A stretch of 64,000 nt of DNA from assembly GCF_000002425.4 (NCBI RefSeq), contig NC_037273.1:11771986-11835985 (forward strand), read 5' to 3'. Within the stretch, counting starts at the first letter, position 1, and every line of letters starts with the position of its first letter. Below, one piece after another: positions 1 through 12,749 of this stretch. The notes under the pieces are model-generated. The model had not been told where the DNA came from. It did not search any database and was given only the letters and a program-made list of their open reading frames with translations. The stretch is from Physcomitrium patens (taxonomy: Eukaryota > Streptophyta > Bryopsida > Funariales > Funariaceae). Both the position numbers and the translations under genes were made by a program.

Positions 1-1160
1 GCGGCTCTTTGACGACCCAGCTGACCGTCCATGTTCCAATTAAGGAGCGGCACAGAAATCCATATAGAATTTACGCATTCATTCAATTTCGGGGGTTCGG
101 TTGAAAAAATCAACCCACCATGACCGTTCAGACTTGTAAATGACAATATTAACACAACCTGCTTTCACTCAAACCAAGTATGTAGATTTTGAAGTAGGAT
201 ACAGGCATTGAAACCCCATGACCACACCGACCCATCACCTGTTGCAACCATTCAACAATCACAACAAACCAGTAATTTGGCAAGCTTCGATTGACTGCAC
301 GTCAAATGTAATTATTTACGTAAGAAAAGAAAAAAGCAAGAAGCTGAGAACTTAGTGACAAAGGAGAAGGACCTGCTAGAGCAAGACTGTGATACGCTCC
401 AGCAGCGAGTTGACTAATTCTTGATCTTTTGACAGAATCCCAGTCGGTTGGGTGTGCTGAGCTTGAGGGGCTATCTTCGTGCTCCATCGCCATTGCTTCG
501 AACTCAATGAGCGTTGGTACGAGCTCATCTTGAAAAACTCCCATGCCCATGCGGCCGAACTGTCCTCGGCCCCATGTGTATACACTGCCGCTGGCTGTAC
601 ACCACAAAAATAAGGTTACAGCTAACTCAAGACCGTAAACTACATTTTCTATTCCCAATCTCTGTGGGTATTAGTGATGACTAAAATCAAAATGGTCCGT
701 CATTGAAGCTCGCAAAAGCCCAATTTGACAGGAAAAAATGCAAGGTAATGCGGCAGAATCAAGGGTATTCGAAACTGTGACCATACACAACTCCCCATTC
801 GATTATGAGCGCTGCGGTATCCGGTTTCCAGGATAAGATCTCTCGTGAGTGGAGAACATCCCATGAAAAATAGTTGTGTTTGCCTTTACATTCTAATTCT
901 ATTTTAGATTAAATTAGCACGTGCCTCGCTAAGCATTTCCATGCTCCACTCTGTGATACCGAACAAGTGTTGCAACGTCCCGTAGCATAGAACCTCTACT
1001 AAGTTTCTTGACCAGAAGCTGAACCACTTGAATATACTAAGAGACCGATGAGCAGGACTTCACCTGTGAGAGCAAGTGTGTGGGCCTCTCCCACAACCAC
1101 TTGCACCACCGTCGAAGCATCTGGATCTTCATAGTTAATGTCCAGCCCACGCGCCATCAT
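1..1160 (-). CDS. RCC1-repeat protein, 5' part (partial gene)
   Basis: Two exons are visible on the minus strand. Exon 1 runs 1160 to 1064 and starts at ATG ATG GCG; it ends GCTCTCACAG before a GT donor. Exon 2 runs 594 to 373 after a TGTACAG acceptor and ends before a GT donor at 372. Joined in phase they give an RCC1 blade motif (GEAHTLALTASGSVYTWGRG, then GRMGMG), followed by a second AAGAYHSLAL blade end. A further piece at about 1-40 contains DGQLGR, typical of the next blade, and the gene continues beyond the left edge. RCC1 repeats form seven-bladed beta-propellers used in Ran exchange factors and many plant signalling proteins; which subfamily this is cannot be told from one and a half blades. 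No acceptor is firmly placed for the exon at the window edge. Confidence 0.8.
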
Positions 1161-2513
1161 ACTCCACCTTCAGAATTTCCCTATACTTCTCACTTGAATC
1201 AAGCAGCCTACCCTCCCCACCTGCGGCTAACATTCCAAGAGTCCATCTTCACCACCCATCCTCACACCAAGGGCATCACCGTCACAACCCCAAAACTATG
1301 CACTCTCCTTCAGACACACACCTGAACTCCAATGACAAAAAGATGTGAAGCACTTTCGTCCCACCAACCGGCAGGAACTCCATCCTCATGAAACGTCAGC
1401 AGGGACAAAACTCTCCTCGCGTTGTAAATTCTCCCACTCCAGACCAGAGTCCACTCTTTCACTCTTCAGAATTAATCGAAACCAAACAAAGGCATAATCG
1501 CAGCACAAATCCACGCAGTCTTGGGCGCCAACACCCTAACACTGCACAACGAACTTTCTAAAAGCCCGGAGAAACGGCTCCACAGAAATGAGCCGCAACA
1601 TCCCCCTTCGTACTGTGTCAGACGAGAATGTGAACCATCGCAGTCAGATCAGCTTGGTTCAATGGGAGAATAAAACGACACCGTGCGGCACCTCACACGA
1701 GGACCAAAAGGCCTCCAATGAGTCCCGAAAAAAGTGCGTGCAAGTGGAGCCTGGTACAGCATCAGAGCTCCTGAGGTTGCGATGCTGCGAATCACCCTGC
1801 GTTCCAAATCTGCATTGCTCTAAGTCAGCACCTCTCTTTTGCCTTTGCAAGCAGTTTGTTTTCTCGTTTATTACTTTCCCAAATTAGTCTCTGCGCCTTT
1901 CCGACGCGGGAGCCAATCTGGGCTATATATGTAAACTTGTCACGGTTCTTTTGCCTTCCGAGAATTTAGCTGTCAGTCAGATTCTGGCTGATTGCACAAG
2001 GCTATTCAGAAAGTTCGAGAAGGAAAAAGCCCAAGAATTCATGCAGCCATTGAGCTTAAAATAGCAGGGAGTAACAACATCGTTCGAGAGTGAATGTGCA
2101 TTCCAATGTCCTAGGACAGCCGACCATTCAGATGAACTGAGAGGGAAAACCCAAATTACCCATACTTGTGTGAAACACTGGAGGAGAATCGACCTTAAAC
2201 TTTCAAGCCATCAGGGAATAACTCAGATAGATCGGCAACTGGTCGTTAGCGAAATAAAGTATTGCATCTCAGGCTAGTGGAATCAAGTCCCCTGTCTGCT
2301 TCTCGTTTTTAGACTTTACCCCCTTCGCAACCCGTGAAGTTGCTCCGAACTAGCTAAGGCACATAGTGTCTTGCACCTTTAAATCTTCAGATCAAATTAT
2401 TTCTGCTTTTCATTAGACCCGCCTGCAACATGCCCATATTCAGTGGTCTGAAAAGTCCTTAAAAAAATCAACCCATCCACATATTTTCTATTAATAAAAC
2501 TAACTTTACCTTC
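1161..2513. other. Gene-free stretch upstream of the RCC1 gene
   Basis: This stretch probably holds the 5' untranslated region and promoter of the minus-strand RCC1 gene. A TATATAT run at 1924-1930 could serve as a TATA box in either orientation. The short open frames here (for example at 1588-1887) have no recognisable protein similarity and no splice context. I see no RNA gene or repeat. Confidence 0.4.
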
Positions 2514-3350
2514 CTAGATTACAGTCTTAAAACAATAGCTTCGAAATGAAACTCTGCACACTAGAAAGCCCCCTAAAACCCTAGTAGAATAGGAGCCCTC
2601 AAAAAAATTAAGGTCTGATTTTAAATCGACCTCTACGACGACCCCATGCGACACGAAGGAAACTCCCAAATCACGGAACCTTTCGAAACCAGCATCTCCA
2701 TCCAAAGATCTTGTAACTAACTCTCTCGTCACCGAAAGCCAGCACCTGTTGTATAACTAAGCGCCGGAATTGCCAAATTTTTCCAGGCGCGAACCCCCAC
2801 CTTTCAGTCTTCGCCAATTAGCGATCTCAAGTGAAGACAAATGGTTTTTCCTAGCACCGCATTCCCGCTGGTCCACAGCGCCATTACCACCAGGCTCGAT
2901 GCAATGTCCCCACCAACATGGCTTCCGTTGCGAAACACAGCCACTCCGCCATCGCGCACTGGGCCCTACCAGATGCGGCGGGGTCCGTGCCTGGACAACC
3001 CCTTCAGATCGACCTCTCCCATCAAAGTGTCACAAACACAACGAGGATTCACTGAAGCAGGATCGCTTGGGATAATGCAGCACCCAATGGGCGCCTTCGT
3101 CCCCGCATTGATCTGCTGCGACTCGGAGTACGCCAAACCTTCGAGACTCCTCCAGCCTCGCTTTCTGAGACAACTCCCTTCACTAAAGCGCCTCAACGCG
3201 AGTTCCCCGTGGACAGCTGACGTCAGAAGGCAGCTGACCTGGCAGCTCGCCCTCCTATTACCTTTATTCTCCCCCGACTTTTTTCACTTTCACTTTGTCG
3301 ATGCGTTAATGTTAATGTGCAAGAGATGCATCTCAACTTGACAATTTGCA
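2514..3350. other. GC-richer unassigned patch with promoter-like palindromes
   Basis: This patch is clearly GC-richer than the DNA to its right and has short open frames on both strands (2841-3341 plus, 2514-2732 and 2966-3196 minus). None shows a motif I recognise. It carries a perfect TGACGTCA at 3218-3225 within a cluster of CAGCTGAC and CAGCTC repeats at 3214-3250. It could be a promoter plus first exon of a gene whose remainder was lost to, or moved by, the transposon block starting near 3350. This is inference from composition only. Confidence 0.3.
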
Positions 3351-3832
3351 CTATTTCTTTAGGAGGAGGTCGTTGTTAGGGTACATTAATCTTAGTTGAA
3401 CAAAGCAAGTAATACCTAATACCAAGTTGAAAGATAGAATAAGCTTTTAAAGTATTTTCTTAAAGTGGTATTGAGAATAAGAATTGGATTCTTGACAGTA
3501 GATCAAATGCAAATACAATTGTATGCAAAAATGAAGAAAGAATTATACTAACAATGTATGTGGTGCACTAGCAATACAAATGTCTTTAGCTAACTAATAC
3601 TTACCAAGTGAGTTTCTTCTATCCATTTTCTTGAGAAATTATGTTAGATTCTTGTCATAAACAAAGTTAAGAGATGTTAAAGTGGATTAAGAGATAATAT
3701 ACAAAAAAAATAGATAAATTATAAAATATTATAATAGTATGTTTTGTGGATAATTAACCAAATTCTAATGGCCTTTCTAAATAGAGAGAAAAACTTAAAA
3801 GAATTATAGAAGGTGAAATTCTAATTACAAAG

Positions 3833-3862
<30 letters not shown>
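3833..3862. repeat. Poly(A) run
   Basis: An uninterrupted adenine run of about 30 bases in AT-rich spacer. It could be the tail of a retroposed copy, but no target duplication or body sequence is recognised. Confidence 0.7.
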
Positions 3863-3864
<2 letters not shown>

Positions 3865-4408
3865 TTATTTGAGCTTTTTTAGATCAAAAAAATTCTTATT
3901 ACAATGAGGTTATGTGGGAAATATTATTAAAATCACCACGCAAGTTGACTTTGACTTGTGCATTTTTTAAGCTTGTAAATGAATTTTAATTCTAAGGTTA
4001 TATAAAACCTCAAATTTTGTGAAATTCCTAGATTATTTGAGATAACATTCAAAATCATTTCATAAATATTATTGAAGAGGTTTTTCAAAAGTATTTTGTA
4101 AGTTGTAATTAAAAAAAGATTTTAAAAGAATAATATTAAGACAATGATAAAATACATAATCTAAGAATTTATATGATACTGAATTCAATATTACTAAAGA
4201 AGTTGAAACCTTATTTGAATGATATAATCATTAATAAAAATAAATAAATAAAAGAATATCAATTAATGTAATAAGATATTTTTTAATTTTTTTATAAATA
4301 AATTATTAGATTAAAAAATTCTTTATTTTACAAAAACCAAGAGAAAGAAAAAAATAACAACTTATAGATTTACAATTAGTATACATTAAAGAATTATTGA
4401 CCATAAGG

Positions 4409-4410
<2 letters not shown>

Positions 4411-4447
<37 letters not shown>
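4411..4447. repeat. Poly(A) run
   Basis: An uninterrupted adenine run of more than 35 bases, the longest homopolymer in the window. No LINE- or SINE-like body is recognised beside it. Confidence 0.75.
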
Positions 4448-4451
<4 letters not shown>

Positions 4452-5439
4452 AGTAAGTTAAGAAAAAAAATTAGTACGAAAAATATAAAATAATGGTAAA
4501 AAGAGATGAGCAAGAAAATTTACTAGTACAACTTTCATTAATTGCTACAAATAGATATAATAATCAATATTCTAACAAAAAAAGTCTTTATAAATTGTTA
4601 TAGATACATCTAAATATAATATTAGATTGTCATAGCAATAATTTGATACTTTTATTAGATCATTAGAAGATTAAATAAGAATAATAGAAAATATAAAAAA
4701 AATTAGAAGCAAAAACATTTGCATAATTGTTGGCTCAATTAGTCTTATATCTTAGGAATTTGAAATTACATAATATCATTAAAGAAATCAATTATATAAG
4801 TAACTTAAAGTTCTTATAAAAATACATTAATAAAACTTAAAAAAATATTATTGATAATTTATATTCACAAAAAGAATCCAACTTCTAAATTCATATTTTT
4901 AAAGACAACTATATAAATGTAGTTCACAAAAAAATTGACAAAATTTCTTAATTATATTAAAATACTTATCAAGCAAATTTTTATTAATGAATTTATAATA
5001 TAGTGTATATAAAACTCTATGAGACTTATAACAATCACAATCCAAACCATTCCTTGCTATACATATTATCAAACAATATAAAATTAGAATAAAATTTTGA
5101 TCAATAATGGACTTTGAACAACAAATAAAATAAAATATTTTTAACAAAAAATAATGGCTATATATACCTTCTCAAATATAGATGTTCAAAAAAGAACCAT
5201 ATCTAAAAAATAAAATTTTCTCTTTTTTCTTCAAGTATCATTAAAAAATTAATTTTAAAAAGTAGATTACTAAATTAATTTTTATTAAAATATTATCAAT
5301 ATTATACAACTATTATCAACTATTCATATAATTAAAGTTATAAATCATCATAAAAGTACACCAAATATTCAAACTAATGTTTTGTATCATAATTCCTTCA
5401 TTTTATTATTGTACATTACTATCACAAATATATATTAAT

Positions 5440-5620
5440 TTATATCAAAAAAAATTAGATAAAAATAAGAGAAGTAAGTATATTTGATAATATCTTATAA
5501 AAAAACTTTTTAAAAATATTATAGATGTAGATTTGATTTCATACATTTTTGTAGATAATTGATAGGTTGAAAATTAGTCAAACTAGTTGGCTACGTTATT
5601 ATGTACTAATATAGCCATTA
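5440..5620 (+). repeat. Decayed LTR fragment of the nested chromovirus family
   Basis: The order of short blocks matches the U3 of the LTRs at 7325 and 12939: a GAAGTAAGTA-like block, a run resembling the shared AAGCTT region, then TTGATAGGTTGAAAA and GTTGGCTACG. Similarity fades on both sides and no TG or CA terminus can be fixed. I take it as an older LTR remnant in plus orientation. Confidence 0.45.
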
Positions 5621-6429
5621 GGTGAAAGAAAAAAGGAAATATTTTATTATAGAAGAGCTTAAATGAAACTATTTTAAAAAATTATCTTAAAAATATAAAT
5701 AATAGATAAAGAGCTTGTATAAAGTAATAGATACTAATACTACTTTCTTATAAAAGAGATTTCTATTTACTTTATAGGAACTTAATAAATCATATAAAAG
5801 TAGATGAGATAGATAATTAATATTTATATCATTAAGAGGAAGTTAAAAATAGGTTTTAGCAAAAATTACCTCAAAATTATAAGAATTGATATTCCGAGAG
5901 GACCAGTTGTAAACCAAGGTCAAAATTAGATCCTAAAGAATAAAAATATATGCCTATAGCAATTCTAGGATTCTTTGATTGATCAAAAGAGTAGGATTTA
6001 AGACTAAACTTGCGAAAGGATTTTAGAAAGTTTATTTCATGTGATTTAAAGACATACTGAGGTTTTGAGGGCTTTTCAAAATGAAAAATATATTTAGTAG
6101 AGCTGAATTTTGAGAAATAAAAAAAAAAAAAAAATCACAAATTTTAGGATTTTCTAAGTTTTATATCATATTTATTAATAATTTTTTTTTAGCCTATAAT
6201 CATATTTATATTTAATCTGTTTAAAAATTTTGATGTTAATTGAATGATTATATTGAAATTTATGAGAGTTTTTATTGGTTATGGTCTGGAATAATTGAAA
6301 TTTAGGGCCAATGAGGGTTTTTATGATCTTTCAATATTTGTTGATTTGATTCGAGCAAAAATTTGTAAGAGCAATTTAAACTTAAAATTCTATATACTAA
6401 TCAAATTTTGAAGCAATTTAATATTTTAA
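5621..6429. other. AT-rich spacer
   Basis: AT-rich DNA with no recognisable gene, RNA or clear repeat. Slightly GC-richer sentences around 5880-6060 do not translate into a recognisable protein. Confidence 0.4.
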
Positions 6430-6503
6430 CAAGGAGAAATTGCTATTAGAATATCAACATCTAGGTTGAAGAAGAATAGTGGCCAATATCCAAGCAGTTT
6501 GAG

Positions 6504-6535
<32 letters not shown>

Positions 6536-6905
6536 GAAAAGTCGATTTTTCTCAAAATTTGTATACTTATTGATTGATTATAAATTAAGATGTGAGAAAA
6601 AATTTAGTTAAGATCATTTATTTAATTAATATTTATTAAAATTTTAAAATACTTATAATAATTAATTATTATTTATTAGAGATTTTTTTGGAATTATTTA
6701 GGATTTATTTAGGATTTAGGATTTTATTAGAATTTGATAAAAGCTTTAATTTAAGATTTGATTAAGATTTGATTAGGATTTAAATAGGATTTAATTAAAA
6801 TTTGATTAAAATTATATTAGGATTTGATCTAGGATTTAAGGTTTGGTTAAGATTGGCACAATAATTAATTAGGATTTATATAGGATTTATTTAGAATTTA
6901 TTTAA
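6430..6905 (+). repeat. Degenerate repeat with AGGATTTGATT-like units (left copy)
   Basis: From 6430 the stretch reads like a diverged copy, in opposite orientation, of 49120-49520: a GGTTGAAGAAGAA block, a T run at about 6507-6530, a CAAAATTTGTATACTTATTG block, then many loose units of TTAGGATTTGATT / GGATTTAATT between about 6690 and 6900. The unit resembles, but is not, the plant telomere repeat. I read it as the end of a dispersed element of unknown type. Confidence 0.45.
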
Positions 6906-7179
6906 TATTTCTATTTTTAATATTTAAATTTTTTTATTTTAAAGATTTTTTAATTTTTTTGGATTAATTTATGATTTTTTTATGTTCTTTTTATAATATC
7001 TTTTATAATTTCTTTTACATTGATTAAAATTTAATTAAAGTTTTTGAGAATTACTTAGAGTTTATTTAAGATTCTATTGATTTTGTAGGATCTTATTGTT
7101 GCATGTTCTATTTACCTTCAACAACTAGGTACTTGATACATTTTTAAGCAAGAATTCAAATTATATAATGATGTGTAAG

Positions 7180-7324
7180 ACATATTAGTGAGTTGTTGTA
7201 TAAGTTGGCTACGTGGCATACATATAGGAAACTATTTAATAAGTTAGACATATGTCCTACAAATAAAATACATATTAGAGGTCTTATAAAATGTTGCTAT
7301 GTAACTTCTAGTTAGATAGTATAT
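7180..7324 (+). repeat. 5' LTR of element D, left part
   Basis: This matches the U3 of the other LTRs from GTTGGCTACGTGGCATACAT to the conserved GTTAGATAGTATAT just before the TATA box. It is cut there by element C. The first part of this LTR, expected upstream of 7150, is not recognisable. Confidence 0.6.
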
Positions 7325-7820
7325 TGTTATAGATATACATAAGTCTTCTAATAAATACCTATATGATTAGATAGAAGTAGATAAAAGTAGATAAAATTTC
7401 ATAATACCTTTTAGAGAAGCTTCTTAAAAGCTTTATAGATGTTGCTTTAACTTTACATATATTTATAGTTAGTTGATAGGTTAGAAACTTGGTCAATAAG
7501 TTAACCACATATTGATAACTTGCGAAACAAGCTAACTATGTGGTACAAATGTAGAAACTTGCATTGCAAGTTAAAATATGTGTCTTGCAAAGTCAATATG
7601 TATTGGAGGTCTTATAAGATATCACCACGTAACTCCTAGTTAAGAATATATATATAGGCAAGAGTGAAGCCTTCTTCACTCTTGTCAACACCTTTCTAGT
7701 CTTTAGTCTTATTTTTAGACTTTATACTCTTCTTATTTTTAGCAATAGCCATTTTAGTTCAATATTATATCAATTTTGAATGATTTTTTAGTTCTTTTTA
7801 GTGATACAAGAGTGTATTGA

Positions 7821-7851
<31 letters not shown>

Positions 7852-7878
7852 AGGATTTATTTAGTTGATAATTTGACA
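7325..7878 (+). repeat. 5' LTR of element C
   Basis: It begins TGTTATAGATATACATAAG and ends TTTGACA. A TATATATATA box lies at about 7647-7656 and the family stem-loop follows at 7658-7686. A T run of about 25 at 7826-7850 expands the 3' part. It pairs with the copy at 27593-28125. Confidence 0.85.
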
Positions 7879-8141
7879 AAAGTACTAATTTATTATTTTT
7901 ATCTTCTTTTAAAAGTAAGTGAATTATTCTATTTCTATTATTCTATTATGAAGATTGTAAACTACCTACCTTTAAATAAAAAATCTAATCTTTTAACACT
8001 AATCTTTTTCTTAAAGAGAGTAGATTATCTCTCTTTGTGGAATTTTTTATTTGATATTAGAGGTTGCAGATTATTCTCCTCAAATTTAACTTTTTGAATT
8101 TTTTTGACTTAGTTATGAAAGAAAAGATTATGGATGCTACT

Positions 8142-8703
8142 TGTCAAGGACAAGAACTCAATAAAAAAAACAACTCAGACAAGTGAGCCTTCACTCAAAG
8201 AAAGGTAACAAAATATAAATAAACAAGTATGTATATTGAATGAGGAACTAGAATGGCTATTGTCAAAAGACAAGAAAACTAGAGACCCTTGAAACTAGAC
8301 TCGAAGCAAGAAAGGAGTTGACAAGAGTGAAGAAGCCTTCATTCTTGTCTCTATATATACTATCTAACTAGGGGCTACGTGGCAACATTCTATAGGACCT
8401 CTAATATGTGTTGACTTTGTAGGACACATGCCTTGACTTACAAGGCAAGTTTTTCTACGTGTGGGCCACATAGTTAGCTTGATCTTCAAGCTAACAACAT
8501 GTGTGGCACATGGCAAACTTGTTGACCACGTTTTTGATCCAAAAAGTCAATTAAAGACACCTATGAAGTCAAAGCAGCGTCTATGAAGCTTTTAGGAAGC
8601 TTCTATATTAAAGACTATAGAATTAACTTACTTTTACCTACTTTTACTTACTTCTACCTATTTGTATATGTAATTACTAGCTTACATGATTATGTCCATG
8701 ACA
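8142..8703 (-). repeat. 3' LTR of element A
   Basis: On the minus strand it begins TGTCATGGACATAATC and ends CTTGACA. The family stem-loop is at 8320-8349 with one mismatched pair. The flanking purine-rich tract (minus-strand sense) lies at 8704-8718. Confidence 0.9.
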
Positions 8704-8718
8704 TTACCTCCCCTTCTA
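8704..8718 (-). promoter_or_regulatory. Polypurine tract of element A
   Basis: On the minus strand the bases just before the 3' LTR read CTAGAAGGGGAGGTAA, the expected plus-strand primer site for an LTR retrotransposon. The same tract stands before the 3' LTRs of B and C. Confidence 0.8.
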
Positions 8719-8744
8719 GGGACGAGTTCCAGGAGGAGCGGTCA

Positions 8745-9167
8745 TCATATGTTGAGGAAATCTATGATGCGACGAATTGTATTCGCCACATACTCTGATC
8801 TTTGTTCTCTTTGAAGATGATTGATAGGGCCTCTCAACCATCGGTAGTGTCCCATACCAGGGCGGGAAGACCACCCAGTTATTTGATCATTGTTGAAGCC
8901 TTCGTAACTTCCTTCGAATAGAATATTTGGAACACCATCAGGAGTTGTTCCTACCTCTAGCATAATCACCAAACATCGGGAGTCCCTTCCCAAATCGTGA
9001 TACCAAACGCGTTGTATCTTGCCATCTATTCAAGGAAGAACATGTCGTTCTTGAAGATCTTTATCTCGATTGCGTCGTCTTGAAGGTTGTAACAATCATA
9101 ATGTCTCATCCGACAGGTCAGAAAATAAAGGCTTTTGAGTCGAATCCGCTGGTTGTTGGTTCTCCAT
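8745..9167 (-). pseudogene. ORF3 of element A, unknown protein
   Basis: A frame of 423 bp, ATG to TGA, begins 94 bp after the chromodomain stop. It has the same length, position and start codon as the frame at 18292-18714 in B. Two TGA codons interrupt it, each where B has CGA (arginine). Visible features are an N-terminal acidic and proline part, an arginine-rich stretch (PSRRRNRD), then a part with LEVGTTPDG, FEGSYEG and GMGHYRWLRGP. No membrane segment, zinc knuckle or known catalytic motif is seen. I do not recognise the family. Function is unknown; it could be an accessory protein or, less likely, a conserved 3' RNA region. Confidence 0.6.
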
Positions 9168-9261
9168 CTTCTGAGCATCAATACTACAAAGAAGCTACGA
9201 ACAAGAATTGAAAGTAGAATGTTATCTTGCCTAGATGTTGTTTTTTTTATAAAGAAGATTT

Positions 9262-12200
9262 TCATCTTGATTTTGATCGATGTCGTCGATGAAAAGCTTC
9301 CATCGCCTTTGTTGCATTTGCAAGATTCTTTATTAGCTCCCATGTGCGTTCACTAATTTCATTTCCGCACCAATGGACAAGATATTCTAATTTATTTTGG
9401 TGCCACCTTGAATCTAAGACTTCTTCTACTTCAAACTCTTCATTATTGTCCACTTCTATAGGAGGAGGTGGAGCTTGCCGTCTACTTGGTATGTCCACTG
9501 TCTTGTATGATTCAAGAAGAGACATGTGGAATACTGGATGGATTTTTATTGACTCTGTTAGATGTAAACGATGTGCAACTGGATTGATTTGTGCAGAAAT
9601 AGAAAATGGTCCTAGCCTTCGATAGTCCAACTTATCACAAATACGAGTGGTCTTGATATTGCGACGAAGTAGCCATACCTTATTATCTAAGTTGAATGAT
9701 GGTTGTTCCTTTCGATAGACATCCGCATTGACCTTTTGTTGTTCTTGAGCCTCTTTTAACTACGCCTTCATCGTTGCATGTAGCTCTGATAAATGAATTG
9801 CCAAATCTTTCAGAGCAGGATTATCAACTTTTGAAAAGTCAAAAGTATCAAGTCGTGGATGATAACCATAATTAGCAAAGAAGGGTGTTTGTTTTGTAGA
9901 AGAATGTACCGTGTTATTTTAATAAGCAAACTCTGCCAATGGCAAAAAAGTTGTCCAATCATCTTATTGGTAATTAATAGTACATCTTAAATATTGCTCC
10001 AAAACTTCATTAACACGCTCCATTTGTCCATCAGATTGAGGATGGAATGTCGAAGATAGTTTTATATCCACTTTAAGAATCTTGAAAAGAGTCCGCTAAA
10101 ATCTTGATACAAATTGAGTTTTCCTATCTGATATAATATCCTTGGGTAATCCATGATAGCGATAGATATTGTCAAGAAAGAGCTTAGCTGTTAGATTGTG
10201 ATAGATTTTGTACATGATACAAAATGTGTCATCTTGGTAAAATGATCTACTATCACAAATATAGAGTCATAAGAACTTGAGATTGGAAGATCCGTGATGA
10301 AGTCCATAGAAACAGAAGACCATGGTTGTTCTGGAATGGATAATGGCTGAAGAAGTCCAAAAGGTCGATGACAAGGAATTTTTGATCTTGAGCAAATATC
10401 ACATGATTGTACAAAATCTTTGACTGCCTTCCACATTTGAGGCCACCAAAAATTCCTAGATATCAACTCTAAAGTCTTATTAAATCCAAAATGTCCTGCT
10501 ACTGGGAAGTCGTGATGAGCTTGAACAACACGTAAACGTGCTTCTCCTTCTGGAACATAAAGGCGTCCTTCGAAATAGAGTAGGTTGTTCTTGAATTCAA
10601 ATTTAGAGGGATCATGAGATTTAGAAGAATTATTATTGATATCATGAACAAGAGGGTCTGAAGACATACTTAGTTGGACTTGCTTAAGAAAAGTTAAATC
10701 AACAGTCAATGTTGATTTTATTACTCGAAGATGAAATTACTCCGGCTTCAAGAGAACTGTTCTTTGTTGCTCAATAGCTGCATCTCCTTCTTTTGGTGCA
10801 AGATAAGAATGTGTAGACAAGGCATCGGACAAACCTTGTTGTTTTCCTGGCCAATAAGTGATGATGAACTCAAATCTTGATAAAGACATGCTCCAATGAG
10901 CTTCGCAACGATTTAATACGGGTGCTGACATAAAATATTTGAGATTCTTGTGATCCATATACACGGTGACTGGACTGGAAGCGCCTTCTAGATAATGATG
11001 CCATTCTTGAAAAGAATCCACAATTGTAAGAAGTTCTTTGTTGTGGATCTCATAATTGATTTCTACTGCTGAGAATTTTCTTGAATGAAAGGCTACTGGA
11101 TGAAGTTTGTCATCTGTTCCCACTTGTGATAAAACCACACCAAGAGCAAAGTCCGATGCATCTGTTTCCATAAAGAATGCTTTGGAAAAATCAACACGAT
11201 ACAAGATTGGTGCAGAAACAAACGCTCTCTTCAAAGATTCAAAAGCAACTTTCGCTTTTTGATTCCATTGGAGTTTGTCTTTACAAGTCAAACGTGTAAG
11301 TGGAGCTGCAACTCAAGAGAAGTCTTTGATGAAGATCCGATAGTAGTTGGCAAATCTCAAAAAATATTAGACATCTCTTACCGTTTTTGGGATCTTCCAG
11401 TCTATAATAGCTTGAACTTTCTTAGGATCCATCATAAGTCCATCATTTGAAATGGTGTAACCTAAGAAATTGACCTAAGTAGTGTGGAACACACACTTTT
11501 CTATCTTGGCATAGAGTCCTGCATCTCATAATTTTTATAATACACAACGAACATGAAGTTCATGTTCTTCTGGATTCTTAGAATAGATCAAGATGTCGTG
11601 TAGATAACAGACCACAAAATCATCAAAAATTTCTCAAAAAATATCATTCATTAAATGTTTAAAAGTTGATGGTACATTTATAAGTCCAAAAGGCATGACG
11701 TTGTATTCAAAATGTCCATACCTAGTTCAAAACGTAGTCTTCCATTCATCTCTTTCTTTGATGCGTACTAGATTGTATGCTCCTCGCAGATCTATTTTTG
11801 TATAGATCTTAGCTTGATTCAGCTGATCAAGAAGTCCAAATATTAAAGGTAGTGGATACCTGTTCTTAATAGTAATCTTGTTGAGTCATCAATAATCAAC
11901 ACACATCCGCAATGATCCATCTTTTTTCTTCACAAATAGAATTGGAGCTCCTACCGGAGATTTAGAATGGCGTATGAAATTCTTGGCTAGATTTTCTTCA
12001 ATATACTCCTTGAGTTCAGCCAACTCATTTTGCGATTAACTGTAGATTGGTCCGAATGGCGGTTGTGCTATTTCTTGGAGGTCAATTGAGCAATCATACG
12101 AACGATGTTCCGGGAGTATATCCGCATTCTTTTTTTCAAATACATCTTGAAATTCTTGATATTGGCTTGGAATGCCACTTGAAGTCTTTTCACTAGTAGA

Positions 12201-12749
12201 AACGGGTGTGGCATAAATAATATATGGTGATTCTTTCATAGCAGCATGCAAGAAAGCTTTTGCACCTATAAATACGTGTTTAATTGAAGTGGACTTATGA
12301 CTCTCTACTTGATTAACTACAGTGTTAGTTATACTTTAAGAGAAAGTAAGAGTTCGAGAAATCCAATCTATTTGAGGGTTGTATTTTTCTAAGCATGATA
12401 AACCTAAAATGATTGGATTAGAGGGAGATCTAATGATATTAAATACTACAAAACTATTATGACCATTGATTATTACTTCTATAGGAAGGGTTTCGTGAGT
12501 AATATCTCTAGAAGATAATGGATGACCATCTATGACTTCTACATGAACAGGTTTAGTTTTCTTTACTAAAGATATGCTATGTCTTTTAGTAAATTCTTCA
12601 TCTAAAAAACACGCTGAGGCTCCTGAATCTAACTAGGCAAAGACTTTGTAATGTTTAGGTCCTAAAATAACATTTAATGTAAAATAAGGAGAGGGCTCTG
12701 AGGAGAGAATAGGACCTTTATTAGATGTTGTGCAAGGTTCCAGCCACAC
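9262..12749 (-). pseudogene. pol of element A (protease, RT, RNase H, integrase, chromodomain)
   Basis: On the minus strand the order is protease (LDSGASACFLDE near 12620), RT ([18 protein letters not shown]), RNase H (ETDASDFALG near 11165), integrase zinc-binding and core, then a chromodomain (EEFEVEEVLDSR, LEYLVHWCG) ending at 9262. Many TGA, TAA and TAG codons interrupt it. The RT catalytic motif reads YLHD instead of YLDD. Length (3488 bp) is within one base of the pol of B, so decay is by point mutation, not deletion. Confidence 0.9.

Larger units (their letters stand above)
3351..5440. other. Very AT-rich decayed DNA, left margin of the transposon block
   Basis: The sequence is dominated by A and T with two long adenine runs (about 3833-3862 and 4411-4447). 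No reading frame of useful length survives; the open frame at 4899-5147 on the minus strand is low-complexity and not protein-like. It is probably transposon remains too decayed to classify by eye. Confidence 0.45.

Noticed and set aside
1080..1325. Plus-strand open frame of 81 codons
   Set aside because: It is antisense to exon 1 and leader of the RCC1 gene; composition (His, Pro, Thr rich) is that of a shadow frame.
2841..3341. Plus-strand open frame of 166 codons
   Set aside because: No domain, no splice context and competing frames on the other strand; GC-rich chance frame is the simpler reading.
6690..6900. Interstitial telomere repeat
   Set aside because: Units are TTAGGATTT-like, variable in length and not the TTTAGGG plant telomere repeat.
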